A DNA stretch of 39,876 nucleotides, taken from assembly GCA_016177915.1 (NCBI GenBank), contig JACOUI010000294.1, positions 1 through 39,876 of the forward strand, read 5' to 3'. How positions within the stretch are numbered: position 1 is the stretch's first letter; each line of letters opens with the position of its first letter. The notes beneath the pieces were generated by a model. That model was not told the origin of the DNA, searched no databases, and saw only the letters and a list, made by a program, of their open reading frames with translations. The translations under genes and the position numbers were made by a program. Source of the DNA: Planctomycetia bacterium. Its GTDB lineage: Bacteria > Planctomycetota > Planctomycetia > Pirellulales > S012-138. Of the stretch, positions 1 to 7,600 are shown piece by piece.

Positions 1-815
1 AGGGGGACGAGTCCCCTCCCCCTGGACCCCCTACCCTCTTCTCTTTTCCGGGGGTGGGAGGAAAGCGAAGGTACCGAAGGGAGCCTTACACAAAATCGGG
101 CAGAAAAATTCCAGTTGAACCCCGCGCTAAGACACTCCCGCGAGTGGTCGATGCGCTCCATCGTGAATTCGGCGGCCAGTTGGTTGTAGCTGTTCAACTG
201 GTCCGCCACAACCATTTCGGCGTCGGTATCGACGAACTTGCGAACCTCATCCTCGATCGTCTCGGCGGTGATGTTGGGGATGCAGTTCATGCGCACTTCC
301 CCGCCGCGCTCCTTGACGCCGAAAACGACCGTCTTGTTCGGCGCACCGCGCCCGCGCTTGCCGCCGCGCGACTTGCCCCCCAGGTAGGACTCGTCCACTT
401 CGACAACACCGGTGAACTTGGTCAGCCAAGCGGTTTCCCGCATGGCGCGCCGGAGCCGATGGCCCAAGTACCATGCGGTTTTGTAGGTGACGTGCAAATC
501 GCGGGCAAGCTGGCACGCCGACACGCCCTTGCGGGCGTTGCAGATCAGCGCCGCCGCGAGAATCCACTTCGTCAGCGGAATGTGCGAGCGGTGCATGATC
601 GTGCCGGCCGTGACGCTGTACTGGTAGGCGCAGTCGCCGCACTCGTACAGCATGCGCTCCTTGATGCGGTAGGCCAGCTTGGATTCGCAGTTGGGGCAGG
701 ACGGGCCGTTGGGCCAGCGAAGCGATTCCAGGAGGGCGATGCACTTGCTGTCGGTATCGTACTGCTGCGCGAGTTCAACGAGACTCACGGGGCGCGACTT
801 GAGAATCTTGCACAT
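1..815 (-). pseudogene. IS1595-type transposase, C-terminus lost
   Basis: Read on the minus strand from ATG 815, the frame stays open to the window edge. The N-terminus has a zinc-ribbon pattern (CPNC, then CGDC) followed by the IS1595 helix-turn-helix-like segment (KTAWYLGHRLRRAMRE) and the start of the DDE/DDN nuclease domain. The first acidic motif is VEVDESYLGGK. The second is VVADQLNSYN. Family members should then continue past DHSRE into a motif containing NTIE or similar, with the third catalytic residue. Here the match stops at DHSRE (about position 135) and the frame runs into unrelated low-complexity sequence. The catalytic core is therefore incomplete and the enzyme is probably dead. 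The gene has no full IS copy in the window and I could not define terminal inverted repeats. Family assignment is firm; the exact IS group is not. Confidence 0.8.
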
Positions 816-1103
816 CTTTGCGGCCTTTACGGTTGCGCCTTGACCGTAGAGACCAGCGTGGGCAATAATTGCCCTGTAGGGCTGAGTCTGCTGGCTTCAC
901 GGTCCAGGCTCGGTCTAGGAGCGCCTGGGTTGCACCCCAGGCGTTCCGTTTCAGTTCAAAAAGGCAGGTGTGGACTGCAAGGGGGTAGAGCCCTCCCTGG
1001 CAGGCTTTGGACGCTCATCGGCGGAAGGGGATGGCACCCCCTGTCCGCCGTCCGTCAGGCTTATACCGCAGCCAGCGGTTTCGCAGTCCATTCACCGGCC
1101 GGA
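816..1103. other. Non-coding gap with four palindromes
   Basis: No gene is seen between the transposase remnant and the DUF5343-like gene. The stretch holds a perfect palindrome at 860-874 (GGGCAAT-A-ATTGCCC) and, sharing four bases with it, another at 871-882 (GCCCT-GT-AGGGC). There is a hairpin at 922-943 (CGCCTGGG stem, 6-base loop). A longer imperfect hairpin spans 1019-1050 (CGGCGGA paired with TCCGCCG). Some may be remains of the IS end or terminators of the upstream gene. None has a clear U-tract, so function is unassigned. Confidence 0.5.
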
Positions 1104-1841
1104 TCATTTCTCCTCATTTTGGCTGTTCTGGTTGGCGAGCACCTTCACGGCGTTGTACATGGCCTCCACCATCGGAAGCTGCGCGACGACGATGGTCCTA
1201 GGGACACGCATGAAGTAAGCATTCGTGTCGCCGATCGGAATTGGAAAGTCGATCGCATCTGGCGGCGTGGATCGGCCATTCTCCGCCCCATGCCTTTCGC
1301 CGTCCTTTTCTGGCGACTCGCGGCGCGCCTTTGGCTTGCGTTTCGGCTGCGCCATGGAGGGCCGCGTTGTGGCTTCTCGCACCGTTGCAAGATGGCTCGA
1401 AATACTCGCGCCGCTGACACGCAGCGCCGACACGTAGAATCGCACGGCCTTCCGCAGCATTTGGCCATCCACGTCGCCATTCTCCCTAAACCGCTTCGCC
1501 AGTTGGGCTGCCGTTGCCCTGTCGATCGGAAGGTCGCCGACGATTTCGTCGTAGGCAGGCAGTACGTGTTCTTTGACGGCCTGCGCCCACGAATCTTCGC
1601 CGTAGGCGTCAACCATCGCTTCAAGGCCATCGCTCACGACATTGCCGTCTTTCGTCAGCCCCAAGAACCGAAGGGCCGAGAGCAATTGCCGCCAAAGACC
1701 GCCCGACATCTTCTTCGGCCTGACGCTGTTGTCGAGCGTGTGCGGGACGGTCGTTTCGCTCTTGAGGTTGGCGATGTAGTTCTCAAGAGTTTTCCACGGG
1801 ATGTACACCGGGCTGAGCGTGTGGGATTCCTGCGTGGCCAT
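1104..1841 (-). CDS. DUF5343-like protein of unknown function
   Basis: A 245-residue soluble protein. The segment from about residue 12 to 85 (VYIPWKTLENYI, then SGGLWRQLLSALRFLGL, then a helical stretch) resembles the DUF5343 family pattern of a short N-terminal helix followed by a winged-helix-like block in which a residue set decides whether a gene product 'fails over' to the next helix. The segment at about residues 100-150 is helical. The middle (about 155-195) is Lys/Arg/Glu/Pro-rich and probably disordered. No signal peptide or membrane segment is visible. DUF5343 proteins often sit in accessory regions, which fits the neighbouring IS remnant. Biochemical role is unknown. The start ATG at 1841 gives a conventional N-terminus (MATQESHTLSP). 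Confidence 0.7.
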   Translation of the reverse strand: MATQESHTLSPVYIPWKTLENYIANLKSETTVPHTLDNSVRPKKMSGGLWRQLLSALRFLGLTKDGNVVSDGLEAMVDAYGEDSWAQAVKEHVLPAYDEIVGDLPIDRATAAQLAKRFRENGDVDGQMLRKAVRFYVSALRVSGASISSHLATVREATTRPSMAQPKRKPKARRESPEKDGERHGAENGRSTPPDAIDFPIPIGDTNAYFMRVPRTIVVAQLPMVEAMYNAVKVLANQNSQNEEK

Positions 1842-2187
1842 GCGCTGCTCCTTTGATTACCTGATTACGCAGATTCTAACGCCTGAGATTACTGTGTCAA
1901 CTGGCCAGACAGAAAAAAATCCAGCCAATCGCGTAATCATTCGCGGGTTTCGGGACAGGCCCGCCGCGCTGGTTGCCGTTGAAGTGAGGGGGGCTGCTGT
2001 GGACGTGGTGGGCAGTGACCAAGAGTCGCCGATGCCGTTTCACCTGGATCGTGCGTTCGCTTTCGATCAGGTGCTCTACGATCAACTGGCGGAGGCTTAC
2101 GCCACGAGAAATGCGAAGGCGCTTGCCGCCTTGTGGCGGAAAGCTACGCCCTTTGTTCCTGACTCAAAGGGATAATTCCCTTCACTT
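1842..2187. other. Gap; possible degenerate coding remnant
   Basis: No recognised gene. On the plus strand, a frame from about 2030 to the TAA at 2173-2175 reads MPFHLDRAFAFDQVLYDQL and then a helical stretch (AEAYATRNAKALAALW). This looks protein-like and is in the same frame as the SGNH-like gene that begins just after the stop. It may be a gene remnant, but I cannot name the family and see no intact start region. The divergent promoter region of the DUF5343-like gene must also lie here (1842 onward, AT-richer than its surroundings around 1855-1940). Confidence 0.35.
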
Positions 2188-3120
2188 TTGCCGTCGCTGG
2201 CCCTCGCGCAGCGCCTGACGCCCAAGGAAACGACCGGCTTCAAGCCGCTTACTGAAATGTCGGCCGACGACCGCTACAAGGAGGAGGACGGCGGACTCTA
2301 TGGGAAGGGGCGCAACGCGCCGCCCGAGGCGCACGAAAAGGCCGCCAAGGCGGAACTGGCGAAGATCGAGCCGCTGGACGCCGAGGGCAAGCCGGCCAGG
2401 AACGGAAGGATCGTGTTTGTGTCGATCAGCATGTCGAACGCCACGCAGGAATTCTCGCTCTTCAAGCGGCTCGCCGACGCCGACAAGGAGAAGTCGCCGC
2501 TCCTGACCATCGTCGACTGCGCCCAGGGCGGCCAGGCGATGGCCGAGTGGGCCACGCCCGACGCCCGTCCCTGGACCGAGGCCGACCGCCGCATTGCGTC
2601 CGCAGGCATCACTGCCAGGCAAGTGCAAGTGGCCTGGATCAAGCTGGCCAACAAAGGCCCGCGCGGCGACCTGGCCGAGCACGGCAAGAAGCTCAAGGCC
2701 GACACGCTCAAGGTGATTCAGATCGCACGCCAGAAGTTCCCCAACTTGCGGATTGCGTACTTGTCGAGCCGCATCTACGGCGGCTACGCGGGCGGTCCCT
2801 TGAACCCGGAACCGTACGCCTACGAATCGGCGTTCGTCTGCCGCTGGCTGATCCAGGACCAGATCAAGGGCGAGAAGGAGCTGAACTTCGACAAGGCCCG
2901 CGGCGAGATCAAATCGCCGCTGCTCCTCTGGGGTCCGTATCTTTGGGCCGACGGCACGACGCCGCGCAAAAGCGATGGCCTTGTGTACACGCGCGAGGAC
3001 CTGGGCAACGACGGCACGCACCCCTCGAACTCCGGCCGGGAGAAGGTGGCCAAGGTGATGCTGGAGTTTTACAAGACGGACCCGCTGGCGAAGGGGTGGT
3101 TCGTCGGACCGGGAAAGTGA
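2188..3120 (+). CDS. SGNH-hydrolase-like secreted protein, 5' end damaged
   Basis: About 310 residues read from a TTG codon. The body resembles planctomycete SGNH/GDSL-type proteins. There is a block I-like segment (VFVSISMSN, residues 77-84) with candidate nucleophilic serines. A C-terminal block V-like segment (NDGTHPS) carries Asp275 and His278 of a Ser-Asp-His arrangement. The first residues (PSLALAQ) look like the last part of a signal peptide with an Ala-X-Ala cleavage site, but the hydrophobic core and start are missing: an in-frame TAA lies at 2173-2175, only four codons upstream. Either the 5' end was lost, or a frameshift separates it from its true start. No other gene is in the same unit. 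The fold assignment is moderate; substrate is unknown, though secreted esterases of this group often act on acylated glycans. Confidence 0.6.
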   Translation: MPSLALAQRLTPKETTGFKPLTEMSADDRYKEEDGGLYGKGRNAPPEAHEKAAKAELAKIEPLDAEGKPARNGRIVFVSISMSNATQEFSLFKRLADADKEKSPLLTIVDCAQGGQAMAEWATPDARPWTEADRRIASAGITARQVQVAWIKLANKGPRGDLAEHGKKLKADTLKVIQIARQKFPNLRIAYLSSRIYGGYAGGPLNPEPYAYESAFVCRWLIQDQIKGEKELNFDKARGEIKSPLLLWGPYLWADGTTPRKSDGLVYTREDLGNDGTHPSNSGREKVAKVMLEFYKTDPLAKGWFVGPGK

Positions 3121-3484
3121 CGACTGCGATTCGTTCGACGCGCAGTTTCTGCGACGACACGGCTACGCAGCCGGACGGCATCGTCGCGGAAGAGACTGAA
3201 AAGCCGCGTCAACTCGAGCGATTGGGCCGCTGCCCGGCTCGCCGTCGCCGGCATCTCGGAAAAGTACGAGGCGCGCCTGGCGGAGCGGGCCGACGCCGAG
3301 GACGAGACGCCGCCGGAGCTGCCGCGCGGGACGATCCCGCCGCCGAAGCTGCGCAGATAGGTGCGGAACGGCGGGCTGTACCGTCGGTTCAACTCGTTGC
3401 ATTCGCCGGTGCGCGAGGTGAGAATACCCGACGTCGGGCATCGGTCGTCCTGCCGATCAACTGCCCAGCCGGTTGCGTTGGGCG
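3121..3484. other. Gap with degenerate fragment and chimeric duplicate
   Basis: No intact gene. In the frame of the upstream gene, after its stop, about 50 codons ending at the TAG 3358-3360 read like a protein C-terminus (WAAARLAVAGISEKYEARL, then ETPPELPRGTIPPPKLRR). No start is visible. Positions 3210-3225 are identical to 4180-4195, and 3225-3252 are identical to 4440-4467. This 43-base block is thus made of two pieces found about 1 kb away and 244 bases apart there. Flanks do not match. The stretch looks like scrambled or decayed sequence. Confidence 0.4.
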
Positions 3485-3490
3485 TATAAT
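3485..3490 (+). promoter_or_regulatory. Candidate -10 box, near-leaderless start
   Basis: A perfect TATAAT lies 11 bases before the ATG at 3502. Transcription would start near 3497, leaving a 5' leader of only about five bases. No good -35 hexamer is seen 15-19 bases upstream. This is a motif-only call. Confidence 0.4.
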
Positions 3491-3501
3491 GGCGTACGGC
3501 T

Positions 3502-3870
3502 ATGTTCAATCTCTCCCCCGTGGCGGATGTAGCGAGCATCGCCGGATTCGTTCTTTCCGTTGTCACTCTCATCCTAGTCGCGAGACTTCGAACCGCCCTC
3601 AAACGCCAGTCAAGACACAAGCACTTGATTGACATCATCGACCGCATCCTGCAGATGCGCCGGAAGGAAACACTGCCGGACTCCACCTGTCAGCGAATAG
3701 GATTCGTCGTCGAAGTGGCGCGCCAATACGATTTCTCGTTTTGGTCCTTCTTCGACCGGAAGGCGAAGCGGCTCGTTGAAAGGATCGAGGCCGAATTAGC
3801 GCAAGGCAAGCGTCGCGAGGTGTTGCAGGACCATCTCCGGTTGCTGAAAGACGAGATTACGCTGAGGTGA
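3502..3870 (+). CDS. Small membrane-anchored protein, unknown function
   Basis: A 122-residue protein with one hydrophobic segment at about residues 7-28 (IAGFVLSVVTLILVARL) followed directly by basic residues (RTALKRQSRHKH). This predicts an N-out, C-in single-pass anchor with a cytoplasmic domain. The rest is helical and charged: IDIIDRILQMRRKE, then FSFWSFFDRKAKRLVERIEAEL, ending in KDEITLR. It is followed after only three bases by the next gene, so the two are almost certainly co-transcribed and may work together. I do not recognise the family. Both genes are flanked by degenerate sequence and a glycosyltransferase in opposite orientation, which suggests an accessory pair rather than part of a core pathway. 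Confidence 0.65.
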   Translation: MFNLSPVADVASIAGFVLSVVTLILVARLRTALKRQSRHKHLIDIIDRILQMRRKETLPDSTCQRIGFVVEVARQYDFSFWSFFDRKAKRLVERIEAELAQGKRREVLQDHLRLLKDEITLR

Positions 3871-3873
3871 CGC

Positions 3874-4269
3874 ATGGATAAGTACGACGCAACGTTGGCC
3901 CGCGTAATTGACGAGACGGCCGATGGCACCGTCAAGTGGCGAATGGACCATCCGGACAATTACGCCGCTGTGATTCTGAATTCGGATCGGGTGATTCGAG
4001 CGTTTACGGCGAAACTGCCGCTTGGGCACAAGGAGTTCCCGCTGCTGTTCATTGAGAAGAAGGCACCGAGCCGCGACGAATACGACCAGCTATTTGAAGG
4101 CACCGAATTCGAACTCTACGTGCTCGACGACTTCGGACGGATTGTGCTGCCCGTTTACGAAGGGTTGGTTGAGGAGCGACAACTCGAGCGATTGGCAGAA
4201 TTGGTCTCGCAGTCAAACGAGGCTGCTCGAGAGTTTTTCGACGCGCTCGAGTCGTCCGGGGACGGATAG
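3874..4269 (+). CDS. Hypothetical 131-residue acidic protein
   Basis: A soluble, acidic protein with no signal peptide or membrane segment. The pattern of alternating hydrophobic strands (YAAVILNSDRVIRAF, EFPLLFIEKKA, FELYVLDDFGRIVLPVY) followed by a C-terminal helix (ERQLERLAELVSQSNEAAREF) suggests a small alpha/beta fold. It starts three bases after the membrane-anchored gene upstream, so translation is probably linked and the two products may interact. Its last 57 bases overlap the 3' end of the convergent glycosyltransferase gene. The 16 bases at 4180-4195 recur at 3210-3225 in the degenerate gap upstream. I do not recognise the family. Confidence 0.65.
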   Translation: MDKYDATLARVIDETADGTVKWRMDHPDNYAAVILNSDRVIRAFTAKLPLGHKEFPLLFIEKKAPSRDEYDQLFEGTEFELYVLDDFGRIVLPVYEGLVEERQLERLAELVSQSNEAAREFFDALESSGDG

Positions 4270-5421
4270 CGATCCCGACGCCACGGACTCAACGAAGCCG
4301 AATAGCTCCCGGCAGAATCGCGCCTGCGTGAAGCGCAGGGCCGAGCGGCGGGCGACCTGGGGGCTGAACATCTCCCAGCGGCTCTCGAACCACTCGATGG
4401 CCTCGGCCAGCGCCTCGGGCCTTTGCTCGTGGAAGAAGTGGCCGCTGCCCGGCTCGCCGTCGCCGGCGGGGACGATCGTCTCCGTCGCGCCGCCGCGGCC
4501 GAAGGCGATCACTGGCGCACCGCAGCCCTGGGCCTCCAGGGGCACGATGCCGAAGTCCTCGTGGCCGGGAAACAGCAAGGCCCAGCAGCGGCGGAGGTGG
4601 TCGCGGATGACCTCGTCGGGCTGCCAGCCCAGGAGCGTGACGGTCGGGCCGGCGAGCCTGGCCAGGGCGCGGCGCTGCGGGCCGTCGCCGATCACGATCA
4701 GCCGCCGCTTCATCCGGTTACAGCAGGCGATCGCCAGGTCGATGCGCTTGTAGGGCACGAGCGCGGAGACGCAGAGGAAAAAATTCTCCCGCATCGCGGC
4801 CGGGCCCGCCGAATCGTCGGCAGGCGTGTAAAAGTCCGTGTCGACCGGCGGATAGATGATGCGGCTGTCGCGGCCGTAGGAGGCGCGGATGCGGTCGGCC
4901 ACGGTCTGGCTGATGGCCACGAAGTGCGTCACGCGGCGGCTCGACTCCCGGTCCCAGGCGCGAAGGCGATCCAGCAGCTTGTCGCGCGCCCAGGCGGCGG
5001 CCCTGCCGACGAGGCCCTTTCCGCTCTTTCCGTCCGCGGCGAAGTAATCGTCACGGAGCTCCCAGGCGTAGCGCATGGGCGTGAAGCAGTAGCAGACGTG
5101 CGGCACGCCCGGCGGCGGAACGACCCCCTTGGCCACCGCGTGGCTGAAGCTCAGGACGAGGTCGGCGTCCGGCGGCAGCGCGAGCCGCTCGATGGCCCAG
5201 GGCATAAGCGGCAACAGGTAGCGGTAGTAGCGGGGGGCGGCGGGCAGCTTTTGCAGAATGCTCGTGCGGATGCGCATCCCGTCGATATCGGGCGGCGTGC
5301 TGCCCTTGACGTGCAGCAGCGTGAACAATTCGGCGTCGGGGAAGCGGCGGCAGGCCCATTGCAGGCATTTTTCGCCGCCGCGAAAACCGGTCAGCCAATC
5401 GTGAACGAGGGCAAGTTTCAT
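4213..5421 (-). CDS. GT4-family glycosyltransferase
   Basis: A 402-residue GT-B fold glycosyltransferase. The start at ATG 5421 gives the typical N-terminus MKLALVHDWLTGFRGGEK; a longer open frame upstream runs through repeat DNA and is not coding. The N-terminal acceptor domain covers about residues 1-210. The C-terminal nucleotide-sugar domain starts at NFFLCVSALVPYKRID, with Lys225 and the glycine-rich VIGDGP at 243-248. The GT4 E-x7-E motif is present (HEDFGIVPLE, Glu288 and Glu296), so it is a retaining enzyme. It is likely to act at the cytoplasmic face in exopolysaccharide or lipopolysaccharide assembly. It lies about 11.5 kb from the main polysaccharide locus and on the other strand. 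Its 3' end overlaps the convergent 131-residue gene by 57 bases. Donor sugar cannot be read from the sequence. Confidence 0.88.
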   Translation of the reverse strand: MKLALVHDWLTGFRGGEKCLQWACRRFPDAELFTLLHVKGSTPPDIDGMRIRTSILQKLPAAPRYYRYLLPLMPWAIERLALPPDADLVLSFSHAVAKGVVPPPGVPHVCYCFTPMRYAWELRDDYFAADGKSGKGLVGRAAAWARDKLLDRLRAWDRESSRRVTHFVAISQTVADRIRASYGRDSRIIYPPVDTDFYTPADDSAGPAAMRENFFLCVSALVPYKRIDLAIACCNRMKRRLIVIGDGPQRRALARLAGPTVTLLGWQPDEVIRDHLRRCWALLFPGHEDFGIVPLEAQGCGAPVIAFGRGGATETIVPAGDGEPGSGHFFHEQRPEALAEAIEWFESRWEMFSPQVARRSALRFTQARFCRELFGFVESVASGSLSVPGRLERVEKLSSSLV

Positions 5422-5541
5422 GGCGTGAGAGTTTGTCGAGCCCGATGGTCGCGCTGGGAGCGACAGACTGTCTACGACCATGCGCTGGCGGTCAAGGCAG
5501 AATTGCGCCCCAATAATGGAGAGCCGCGCGCCCGCTATGTA

Positions 5542-5635
5542 ACCCCGTTGGGGTATGCGATCTCCTCTACCCGCGTTCCCAGGGTGCGCTGCTGTGCAGC
5601 GACCCTGGGCTTTGGCTGTGAAACGCCTTCGGCGT
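5542..5635. repeat. Composite hairpin repeat, copy 1
   Basis: Three hairpins in a row lie in the 316-base gene-free stretch 5422-5737. They are ACCCC-gtt-GGGGT (5542-5554), a long stem CCCAGGGT...ACCCTGGG (5578-5609) with an inner CGCTG/CAGCG stem, and ACGCC-ttc-GGCGT (5623-5635). The second and third hairpins and their spacing recur at 19917-19973. The remainder of 5422-5737 holds nothing else I can assign apart from the tandem hairpins at 5669-5717. Confidence 0.75.
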
Positions 5636-5668
5636 AAAGAAAGACGGACGACGTCACGGCCAACACGG

Positions 5669-5717
5669 GGCCGCATGAATGCGGCCACTACGGACAGAGG
5701 ACCGCATGAATGCGGTC
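5669..5717. repeat. Two tandem covarying hairpins
   Basis: GGCCGCAT-ga-ATGCGGCC at 5669-5686 is followed by GACCGCAT-ga-ATGCGGTC at 5700-5717. Each copy is followed by ACTAC. The two differ at one base pair, and both sides change (G-C to A-T), which keeps the stem intact. They lie just after the mogA stop codon, so could act as a 3' end structure. Confidence 0.7.
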
Positions 5718-5737
5718 ACTACGAACTGCTAGCGTTG

Positions 5738-6274
5738 CTACTTCTTTTTCGGCCGGAACGCCACGACCTTCGTCTCGTCCGTCGTCAGGTACGGACCGTC
5801 CAGGAGGTCGATGCAGTAGGGAATGGCCGGGAAGATGGCGTCCAGGCACTCGCGGATCGCCCGCGGCTGGCCGGGGACGTTCACGACCAGGGCCTTGCCG
5901 CAGACGCCGGCCGTCTGCCGCGAGAGGATGGCCGTCGGCACTTTTTCGAGCGAGACCTTTCGCATCAGCTCGCCGAAGCCGGGCAAAAGCTTGTGGCAGA
6001 CGGACACCGTCGCCTCGGGGGTCACGTCGCGCTTCGCCGGGCCAGTGCCGCCGGTGGTCACTATCAGGCAGCAGCCCTGGGCCGCCAGCTCGCGCAGGGT
6101 TTGTTCGATGACGGGCTGCTCGTCGGGGATGATCTTGGCCAGGGGCGTCCAGGGCGACGTCAGCACTGCTTTCAGGTAGTCGGCGATGGCCGGGCCGCCC
6201 AGGTCCTGGTACTCGCCCCGGCTGGCGCGATCGGAGACGGTGACGATGCCGATTTTGGCGTGTTGGTCGGGCAT
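5738..6274 (-). CDS. mogA: Molybdopterin adenylyltransferase
   Basis: A 178-residue MoCF/MogA-family protein that adenylates molybdopterin before molybdenum insertion, a cytosolic step of molybdenum cofactor synthesis. The N-terminal strand IGIVTVSDRASRG is typical. The family signature TTGGTG is at 73-78, followed by RDVTPEAT with Asp83. LPGFGELMR (98-106) and a C-terminal VNVPGQP segment are as expected. The length is close to E. coli MogA (about 195). MoaB has the same fold and cannot be fully excluded, but the pattern fits MogA well. It is the last gene of a minus-strand run, 45 bases after the nucleoside transporter; a small GC palindrome lies in that gap. No other moa/moe gene is in the window, so its partner genes are elsewhere. 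Confidence 0.88.
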   Translation of the reverse strand: MPDQHAKIGIVTVSDRASRGEYQDLGGPAIADYLKAVLTSPWTPLAKIIPDEQPVIEQTLRELAAQGCCLIVTTGGTGPAKRDVTPEATVSVCHKLLPGFGELMRKVSLEKVPTAILSRQTAGVCGKALVVNVPGQPRAIRECLDAIFPAIPYCIDLLDGPYLTTDETKVVAFRPKKK

Positions 6275-6284
6275 TCGCAGGGAA

Positions 6285-6301
6285 GGTGGGCGATGCCCAC
6301 C
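6285..6301. repeat. GGTGGGC/GCCCACC palindrome
   Basis: A 7-bp stem with loop GAT, in the 45-base gap between the nucleoside transporter and mogA. A related palindrome ending in CCACCCTAC lies at 22947-22964. It looks like a dispersed intergenic palindrome and could also weaken read-through into mogA. Confidence 0.5.
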
Positions 6302-6319
6302 CCTACGGTAGGTTTCGGT

Positions 6320-7546
6320 TCAGATGAAAACGCCAACGACGCAGGCCGTCATGCAATTCGCCAGCATGCCCGCCAACATCGCGCGCAAGCCGAGCCGCGC
6401 CAAGTCGGCGCGGCGTTCCGGGGCGAGCGGGCCGATGCCGCCGATTTGGATGCCGATCGAGCCGATGTTGGCGAAGCCGCAGAGAGCGTACGTGGCCAGG
6501 ATCGTGGACCGCGGACTCAGCTTCATTTTGGTGAGCTCTTCGTAGGCGATGAATTCATTGGCAATGGTTTTGAGACCGAGCAGCCGGCCGACCTGGAGAC
6601 ACTCACCAGGCTCGACACCCATCAACCAGGCGAGCGGCGAAAAAACGTAGCCGAACGCGGCCTTGAGGCTCCAGTCCCACTGCAGACCGAATGGCCGTCC
6701 CGCGAGCAGGCCGGCTTGATGAACGATCAATTCGCCCAGTTCGATGAGGGCGAGGAAGGCGATGAGCATGGCGACGACGTTGATGGCCAGCTTGGCGCCG
6801 TCGGCGGCGCCGATGGCCGCGGCATGGATCACGTTGACCGCCTCGATGGGGGCGTCGACGGCCACCGTTCCCAGGGTCTTGGGCTTGTCGACTTCCGGCT
6901 GCATGATCTTGGCCATCAGCACGCACGCCGGCGCGGAGATAAAGCTGGCGGCCAGCAGGTGCCGGGCGCTGACGCCCATGTCCACGTAGGCCGCCAGGAC
7001 GCCGCCGGCCACGGTGCCGAAGCCGGCGACCATCACGCACATCAGCTCCGAAAGGGTCATGCTCGCCAGATAGGGGCGGATCATGAGCGGCGCCTCGGTC
7101 TGGCCCAGAAAGATGTTCGCCGCCGCCGACAGCGTTTCCGCGGCCGAAGTGCCCAGCGTCCAGCGCATGACGAAGGCGATCGCGCGCACGACCTTCTGCA
7201 TGACGCCGTAGTAGTAGAGGATGGACATCAGGGCCGAAAAGAACACGATCGTGGGGACGGCCGTGAGGACAAAGGACTTTGCCACGTAGGGCTCTTTGAA
7301 CCACAGGTCGCCGAGCACGAACTTCGTGCCGGCGCGCGTGCACTCGACGACGGCCACGAACGCGTCCTGCGCAAGACCAAAAACCCATTCGCCTGCTTTC
7401 GTTTCCAGGACGAGTCCGGCGAAGGCGAACTGCAGGAGCGTCCCGCCGACGATGACCCGCCAGGGGATCTTCCTTTTGTGCTTGCTGAGGAGCCAGGCCA
7501 GGAACATGATCGCCAGCAGGCCGAAGAAGCTCGTCAGCTTCAGCAT
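6320..7546 (-). CDS. nupC: CNT-family concentrative nucleoside transporter
   Basis: A 408-residue polytopic inner-membrane protein of the concentrative nucleoside transporter (NupC) family, which imports nucleosides using an ion gradient. The N-terminus is a membrane helix (LTSFFGLLAIMFLAWLL) followed by KHKRKIPWRVI. The central region has the family segments FFSALMSILYYYGVMQ, the SAAANIFLGQTEAPLMI motif that lines the nucleoside site, and a later FANIGSIGIQIGGIGPLAPERR segment typical of the second half. Length matches the family (about 400). It lies between the DUF1499 gene and mogA in a minus-strand run with gaps of 54 and 45 bases. A second, unrelated nucleoside transporter (MFS type) lies at 37446-38738. 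The cation used (proton or sodium) cannot be told from sequence. Confidence 0.9.
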   Translation of the reverse strand: MLKLTSFFGLLAIMFLAWLLSKHKRKIPWRVIVGGTLLQFAFAGLVLETKAGEWVFGLAQDAFVAVVECTRAGTKFVLGDLWFKEPYVAKSFVLTAVPTIVFFSALMSILYYYGVMQKVVRAIAFVMRWTLGTSAAETLSAAANIFLGQTEAPLMIRPYLASMTLSELMCVMVAGFGTVAGGVLAAYVDMGVSARHLLAASFISAPACVLMAKIMQPEVDKPKTLGTVAVDAPIEAVNVIHAAAIGAADGAKLAINVVAMLIAFLALIELGELIVHQAGLLAGRPFGLQWDWSLKAAFGYVFSPLAWLMGVEPGECLQVGRLLGLKTIANEFIAYEELTKMKLSPRSTILATYALCGFANIGSIGIQIGGIGPLAPERRADLARLGLRAMLAGMLANCMTACVVGVFI

Positions 7547-7600
7547 GGCACAAGGCTCCTTGCGTTTCGCAGGCGTTCGGGCGGCGAAGTCGACGGCCCA

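Noticed and set aside
54..1856. 600-codon plus-strand open frame
   Set aside because: It is antisense to the IS1595-type transposase and the DUF5343-like gene, which have family motifs. Its own translation is Arg/Ala/Gly-rich with no recognisable domain.
2547..3632. 361-codon frame overlapping the SGNH-like gene
   Set aside because: Out of frame with the motif-bearing SGNH frame; Arg-rich translation and no domain.
4423..5637. 404-codon plus-strand open frame
   Set aside because: It is the shadow of the GT4 gene, and it continues into the hairpin repeat DNA.
5669..5717. Possible CRISPR array
   Set aside because: Only two units of 18 bases, each a hairpin, with a 13-base spacing and no cas genes.
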